Of a stretch of 9,161 nucleotides of DNA, positions 6,026-9,161 are shown one piece after another (position 1 is the stretch's first letter; every line of letters starts with the position of its first letter). This DNA is from Paracoccaceae bacterium (GTDB taxonomy: Bacteria > Pseudomonadota > Alphaproteobacteria > Rhodobacterales > Rhodobacteraceae), in the NCBI GenBank assembly GCA_007123625.1, contig SKKS01000281.1, forward strand, positions 1-9,161, read 5' to 3'. Below the pieces are notes generated by a model that saw only the letters and a list, made by a program, of their open reading frames with translations, searched no databases and was not told the origin of the DNA. The translations under genes and the position numbers were made by a program.

Positions 6026-6436
6026 TCAGCGCAGGATCAGAACCGACGTCTGCGCATGACGGACCACGCGCGCCGCTGTCGAGCCGATGAAGTAATCGCT
6101 CAGGCCCGGTTTGTGCGATGCGATCATGATCAGGTCGGCGTTGCTGTCCTCGGCCGATTGCAGGATCTGCCCCGACGCGGCCCCGGTGCGGACCTCGACC
6201 TCGATCCGTGCATCCACACCGCCGGCAAGCGTTTTCAGCTCCATCCTTGCCTCGGCCCGGCGACGGTCCGACAGGTCGCGCGGCAACTCGGCGGCGATAT
6301 AGCTCGGCACTTCCTCAAGCGCGTGCAGAAGCCGGATTTCGCCCCCGGCGTCGATCAGTTGCACAGCCTTGTCCAGCAGCGTCTTGCACTGTTCCATATT
6401 GCCAAGATCGACAGCGACGATGATGCGCGCGTACAT
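6026..6436 (-). CDS. Universal stress protein, UspF/UspG-like (paralogue 3, promoter-proximal)
   Basis: The 136-residue product is the most canonical of the three. It begins MYARIIVAVDLGN, keeping Asp10, the residue that contacts adenine in ATP-binding Usp proteins and that both downstream copies have changed to Ala. The strand HALEEVPSY (38-46) and the loop region ASHK (106-109) to GST (118-120) follow, ending SVLILR. The ATG at 6434-6436 was chosen because it aligns with the MYD starts of its paralogues and has AAGGAG 6 bases upstream; the frame stays open to a TTG at 6511, but that lies inside the FNR-type box. The promoter region carries that box and a matching -10, suggesting induction at low oxygen. 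Family role: cytoplasmic nucleotide-binding stress or survival protein; specific partners unknown. Confidence 0.94.
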   Translation of the reverse strand: MYARIIVAVDLGNMEQCKTLLDKAVQLIDAGGEIRLLHALEEVPSYIAAELPRDLSDRRRAEARMELKTLAGGVDARIEVEVRTGAASGQILQSAEDSNADLIMIASHKPGLSDYFIGSTAARVVRHAQTSVLILR

Positions 6437-6469
6437 GATGGTCTCCTTCCTGTTCGGTTCGCAGCCACG

Positions 6470-6475
6470 ACCGTA
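6470..6475 (-). promoter_or_regulatory. Putative -10 element of usp3
   Basis: Leftward TACGGT (6475-6470) matches the first, second and last positions of the -10 consensus. If transcription starts near 6463, this hexamer covers -12 to -7 and the centre of the FNR-type box (6504.5) falls at -41.5, the standard class II activator spacing. It would give a leader of about 27 bases before the ATG, with the ribosome binding site inside it. Confidence 0.5.
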
Positions 6476-6497
6476 GCGGCGGGCGCATCGCGCGGCG

Positions 6498-6511
6498 TTG
6501 ATCTCGGTCAA
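6498..6511 (-). promoter_or_regulatory. FNR/FnrL-type (CRP-FNR family) operator upstream of usp3
   Basis: Leftward the site reads TTGAC-CGAG-ATCAA, nine of ten consensus bases of TTGAT-N4-ATCAA. FNR, FnrL/FnrP, FixK and DNR-type regulators all recognise this class of site, so the exact regulator cannot be named. It starts 62 bases before the usp3 ATG, with a -10-like hexamer at the right distance for class II activation. It also lies in the divergent usp3-glmU region, 155 bases before the glmU start, too far to be a typical glmU activator site. Confidence 0.72.
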
Positions 6512-6594
6512 CTTGTGCGCGGGGACGTCCGATGCCCGGGCGGCGGGTCTGCGCCCATGTTACGCCCTGTTGCCAAGCGTGATTCGCCGCGCTG

Positions 6595-6609
6595 TTGCAT
6601 CCGATGCAA
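6595..6609. promoter_or_regulatory. Perfect 15-bp palindrome in the glmU upstream region
   Basis: TTGCATC and GATGCAA are perfect 7-bp inverted arms around a single C. It lies 57 bases before the chosen glmU start. The short symmetric AT-containing palindrome in a GC-rich region looks like an operator for a dimeric repressor. It does not match an operator I can assign with confidence, so the regulator is unknown. Confidence 0.45.
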
Positions 6610-6666
6610 GAGCCGGTAGAACAGGCGACAACAAGGGCCGGGCACATGATAACAGGAACCACGCGC

Positions 6667-8019
6667 ATGGGGATATCGCTGATTGTACTGGCGGCCGGGC
6701 AGGGCACGCGGATGAATTCGGACCTGCCCAAGGTGCTGCACCCGCTGGGGGGGGTGGCGCTGGTGGGGCATGCGCTGCAAGCGGGGCGCGCGCTGGAGCC
6801 GGGCCGGGTGGTTGTCGTGGCCGGGCATGGCGCCGCCGAAGTCCGCCGCGCGGTGCTGGCGCTGGATGACATGGCCATCGTTGTGGAGCAGTCCGAGCAG
6901 CTTGGCACAGCGCATGCCGTGGCGCAGGCGCGGGCCGCGCTGGACGGGGTCGGGGGCGATGCGGTGGTGCTGTACGGCGACACGCCCTTCATCAGCGCCG
7001 ACACGCTGGAGCGGATGCGCGCCGCCCGTGCGCAGCATGACGTCGTGGTGCTGGGGTTCGAGGCCAACGACCCGGGCCGCTATGGCCGCCTGATCATGGA
7101 TGGCGACCGGCTGGAACGGATCGTGGAGTTCAAGGACGCCGACGCGACCGAGCGCGCGGTCACGTTGTGCAACAGCGGCGTTGTCTGCGCCGATGCGGGC
7201 CTGCTGTTCGACCTGGTGGCCGGGGTGGGCTGCGACAATGCGGCGGGCGAATACTACCTGACCGATATCGTGGCGCTGGCCACTGCGCGGGGCCTGCGCG
7301 CCGGTGTCGTGCTCTGCCCCGAGTCCGAGACGCTGGGGATCAACACCCGCGCGGAACTGGCCGCCGCCGAGGCCGCCTTCCAGACCCGCGCGCGTGCCGA
7401 AGCGCTGGACACCGGGGTGACGCTGCTGGCGCCCGATACGGTGCATTTCGCCCTTGATACGGTGATCGGCCGCGATGCACTGGTGGAACCCAACGTGGTG
7501 TTCGGTCCCGGCGTCACGGTGGAATCGGGCGCGACGATCCGCGCGTTTTCGCACCTTGAGGGCTGCCATGTCAGCCGGGGTGCCGTGGTGGGTCCGTTCG
7601 CGCGCCTGCGCCCCGGCGCGGAACTGGCCGAGGATGTGCGCGTCGGCAATTTCGTCGAGGTCAAGAACACGGTCATGGACGAAGGCGCCAAGGCGAACCA
7701 TCTGGCGTATCTGGGCGACGCGCATGTGGGGCAGGGCGCAAATGTGGGCGCGGGCACGATCACCTGCAACTATGACGGCGTGTCGAAGCACCGCACCGAA
7801 ATCGGCGCGGGCGCCTTCATCGGGTCGGACACCATGCTGGTGGCGCCGGTGCGGGTCGGCGCGGGGGCGGTCACGGGGTCCGGGTCGGTTATTTCAGATG
7901 ATGTCCCCGACGGCGCGTTGGCGCTGGGCCGCGCGCGGCAGGTGACGAAGCCGGGGCTGGGCGCGCGGCTGATGCAGCGGTTGCGCGCGGCAAGCGATAT
8001 AGCAAAAGGAAAGCATTGA
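6667..8019 (+). CDS. glmU: Bifunctional GlcN-1-P acetyltransferase / GlcNAc-1-P uridylyltransferase
   Basis: GlmU acetylates glucosamine-1-P with acetyl-CoA, then couples the product to UTP to form UDP-GlcNAc, the precursor of peptidoglycan and lipid A. The 450-residue length is normal. N-terminal pyrophosphorylase: LAAGQGTRM at 8-16, Lys22, QLGTAHA at 78-84, YGD at 103-105, EFKDA at 154-158, GEYYLTD at 194-200 and GIN at 224-226. C-terminal left-handed beta-helix acetyltransferase: hexapeptide repeats from about 250, EVKN at 331-334, the catalytic His345 in NHLAYLGD, and GTITCNYDG at 363-371. The ATG at 6667 has AGGAA 8 bases upstream and places LAAG at the usual position; ATG 6646 and TTG 6595 are in-frame but would add residues without family support. 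Its TGA shares one base with the glmS ATG. Confidence 0.97.
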   Translation: MGISLIVLAAGQGTRMNSDLPKVLHPLGGVALVGHALQAGRALEPGRVVVVAGHGAAEVRRAVLALDDMAIVVEQSEQLGTAHAVAQARAALDGVGGDAVVLYGDTPFISADTLERMRAARAQHDVVVLGFEANDPGRYGRLIMDGDRLERIVEFKDADATERAVTLCNSGVVCADAGLLFDLVAGVGCDNAAGEYYLTDIVALATARGLRAGVVLCPESETLGINTRAELAAAEAAFQTRARAEALDTGVTLLAPDTVHFALDTVIGRDALVEPNVVFGPGVTVESGATIRAFSHLEGCHVSRGAVVGPFARLRPGAELAEDVRVGNFVEVKNTVMDEGAKANHLAYLGDAHVGQGANVGAGTITCNYDGVSKHRTEIGAGAFIGSDTMLVAPVRVGAGAVTGSGSVISDDVPDGALALGRARQVTKPGLGARLMQRLRAASDIAKGKH

Positions 8020-9161
8020 TGTGTGGCATTGTCGGCGTTCTGGGCCAGCACGAGGTTTCACCCCTGATCCTGGATGCGCTCAAGCGACTGGAATATCGCG
8101 GCTATGACAGCGCGGGGATCGCCACGCTGAGCAACGGGCATCTGGACCGGCGCCGCGCGGTGGGCAAGCTGATCAACCTGTCGGACCTGATGGTGCACGA
8201 ACCCCTGCCGGGCAAGGCCGGTATCGGGCACACCCGCTGGGCGACCCATGGTGCGCCCACCATCAGCAATGCCCATCCGCATGCGGCGGGGCCGGTGATG
8301 GTGGTCCACAACGGGATCATCGAGAATTTTCGCGCCCTGCGCATCGAACTGGCCGATGCGGGCGTGAATCTTGCCTCGGATACCGACACCGAGGTGATCG
8401 CGCACCTGACCGCGCGGCATCTTGCCAGCGGCCTGGGGCCGGTCGCGGCCGCGCGCGCCACGCTTGCGCGGCTGGAGGGTGCATTTGCGCTGGCGTTCCT
8501 GTTCGAGGGCGAGGACGATCTGCTGATCGGTGCGCGGCGGGGCTCGCCGCTGGCCATCGGGCACGGCACGGGCGAGGTCTATCTGGGCTCCGATGCCATC
8601 GCGCTTGCACCCATGACCGACCGCATCACCTATCTGGACGAAGGCGACATGGCGGTCCTGCGCAGGGACAGCGTGCAGGTCTTCGACGCGGATGGTGCGC
8701 CGGTCGCGCGTGCCGTGGCCCGCATCCGCGTCGACAACATGCGCGTCGACAAGGGCGGTCACCGCCATTTCATGGCCAAGGAAATCGCCGAACAACCGTC
8801 GGTCCTGCGCGCGGCTTTTGAATTCTACACCGGTCCCGACGACGGATTGCATCTGGCCGAGGGCACCGATTTCGCGCAGGCAGGCCGCGTGGTCATGGTG
8901 GCCTGCGGGACGGCATTCTATGCCGTGCAGGTGGCGAAATACTGGTTCGAACAGATCGCGGGCATCCCGGTGGATTGCGACATTGCCTCGGAATTCCGCT
9001 ATCGCGGTCCGGTGCTGGGGCCGCAGGACGTGGCGGTCGTGGTCAGCCAGTCGGGTGAGACCGCCGACACCCTTGCTGCGCTGCGGCACATGAAGGGCAA
9101 GGTGGGCCGGGTGCTGAGCGTGGTCAATGTGCCGACCTCGTCCATCGCGCGCGAAAGCGAC
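8019..9161 (+). CDS. glmS: Glutamine--fructose-6-phosphate aminotransferase (isomerizing), 3' partial
   Basis: GlmS makes glucosamine-6-P from fructose-6-P and glutamine, the committed step towards UDP-GlcNAc. The frame stays open to the window edge, giving 381 of the usual roughly 600 residues. The glutaminase domain starts MCGIVGVLG with the N-terminal nucleophile Cys2 (exposed after Met removal), RGYDSAG at 27-33, HTRWATHG at 71-78, NG at 98-99 and SDTDTE at 120-125. The first SIS (isomerase) domain shows ACGTAF at 295-300 and SQSGETADT at 343-351, the sugar-phosphate-binding loop. The start ATG shares its A with the glmU TGA, and AAAGGA lies 8 bases upstream inside glmU, so translation is probably coupled. 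With no gap before it, there is no room for a glmS ribozyme. The second SIS domain lies outside the window. Confidence 0.97.
   Translation, partial: MCGIVGVLGQHEVSPLILDALKRLEYRGYDSAGIATLSNGHLDRRRAVGKLINLSDLMVHEPLPGKAGIGHTRWATHGAPTISNAHPHAAGPVMVVHNGIIENFRALRIELADAGVNLASDTDTEVIAHLTARHLASGLGPVAAARATLARLEGAFALAFLFEGEDDLLIGARRGSPLAIGHGTGEVYLGSDAIALAPMTDRITYLDEGDMAVLRRDSVQVFDADGAPVARAVARIRVDNMRVDKGGHRHFMAKEIAEQPSVLRAAFEFYTGPDDGLHLAEGTDFAQAGRVVMVACGTAFYAVQVAKYWFEQIAGIPVDCDIASEFRYRGPVLGPQDVAVVVSQSGETADTLAALRHMKGKVGRVLSVVNVPTSSIARESD

Larger units (their letters stand above)
5021..6133. repeat. Three identical 23-bp blocks within the usp paralogues
   Basis: The same 23 bases, beginning TTGTGCGATGCGATCATGAT, occur at 5021-5043, 5561-5583 and 6111-6133, 540 and 550 bases apart. 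They encode the end of the LIMIASHK segment on the leftward strand. Flanking sequence is similar but diverged. This is the trace of tandem gene duplication with strong constraint on the nucleotide-loop region, and it gives short homologies for recombination between copies. Confidence 0.8.

Noticed and set aside
5152..6090. 312-codon open frame on the + strand across two usp genes
   Set aside because: Runs antisense through usp1, usp2 and the gaps with their hairpins; internal similarity in it only mirrors the usp duplication.
6437..6511. Longer N-terminus for usp3 starting at a TTG at 6511
   Set aside because: The start codon would be half of the FNR-type box, the added residues are absent from the paralogues, and the ATG at 6436 has a good ribosome binding site.
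6595..6666. Longer glmU starting at TTG 6595 or ATG 6646
   Set aside because: The TTG lies inside the 15-bp palindrome, and the extra residues precede the normal LAAGxGTRM-proximal start; ATG 6646 has only a weak site and remains a minor alternative.
6508..7791. 427-codon open frame on the - strand opposite glmU
   Set aside because: Shadow of glmU, His/Arg/Gly-rich, no recognisable motif; it also crosses the usp3-glmU regulatory region.
8058..9089. 343-codon open frame on the - strand opposite glmS
   Set aside because: Shadow of the well-supported glmS reading frame with the same composition artefact.
1..9161. Mobile element, prophage, CRISPR, tRNA/rRNA or defence system
   Set aside because: No transposase, integrase, terminal repeats, spacer-repeat array or tRNA cloverleaf was seen; composition looks even across the window and the recognisable genes are mostly housekeeping or general stress families.

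Overview
The window is very GC-rich, with strong G/C bias at third codon positions and long spurious open frames opposite the real genes. Gene content (scpA-scpB, a split-methionine-synthase-type corrinoid activator, UspF/G-like stress proteins, an FNR-type box and glmU-glmS) suggests an alphaproteobacterium, most likely a Rhodobacteraceae (Rhodobacterales) member. This is a chromosomal, mostly housekeeping region. I see no transposase, integrase, phage gene, CRISPR array, tRNA or rRNA.

Layout. 1-1038 (+) is the 3' part of a GT32-like glycosyltransferase with a helical, TPR-like N-terminal region. 1066-2486 (+) holds scpA and scpB, overlapping by 4 bp; they encode the kleisin and winged-helix partners of the SMC condensin. 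2578-2757 (+) is a 59-residue, strongly basic small gene of unknown function with a perfect AGGAGG ribosome binding site. It converges on 2773-4812 (-), a 679-residue protein with an N-terminal [2Fe-2S] domain and a RACo/RamA-type ASKHA ATPase domain, predicted to reactivate oxidised cob(II)alamin. Upstream of it on the same strand lie three tandem universal stress protein paralogues (4927-5352, 5476-5892, 6026-6436). 6667-8019 (+) is glmU, and glmS starts at 8019 (1-base overlap with glmU) and runs off the right edge.

How it works together. GlmS makes glucosamine-6-P and GlmU makes UDP-GlcNAc, so the overlapping pair supplies precursors for peptidoglycan and lipid A. ScpA/ScpB with SMC condense and segregate the chromosome. 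The leftward block of three usp genes plus the cobalamin activator could form an oxygen-limitation/redox module: its first gene has a near-consensus FNR/CRP-family box (6498-6511) at the spacing of an FNR class II promoter. The intergenic gaps inside the block carry hairpins, so it is probably several partly independent transcripts.

I found no clear unknown multi-gene system. The points most worth following up are the FNR-type promoter, divergence of the ATP-site residues among the three Usp paralogues, a 49-nt imperfect palindrome before the last usp gene, a perfect 15-bp palindrome in the glmU leader, and the small basic gene after scpB.
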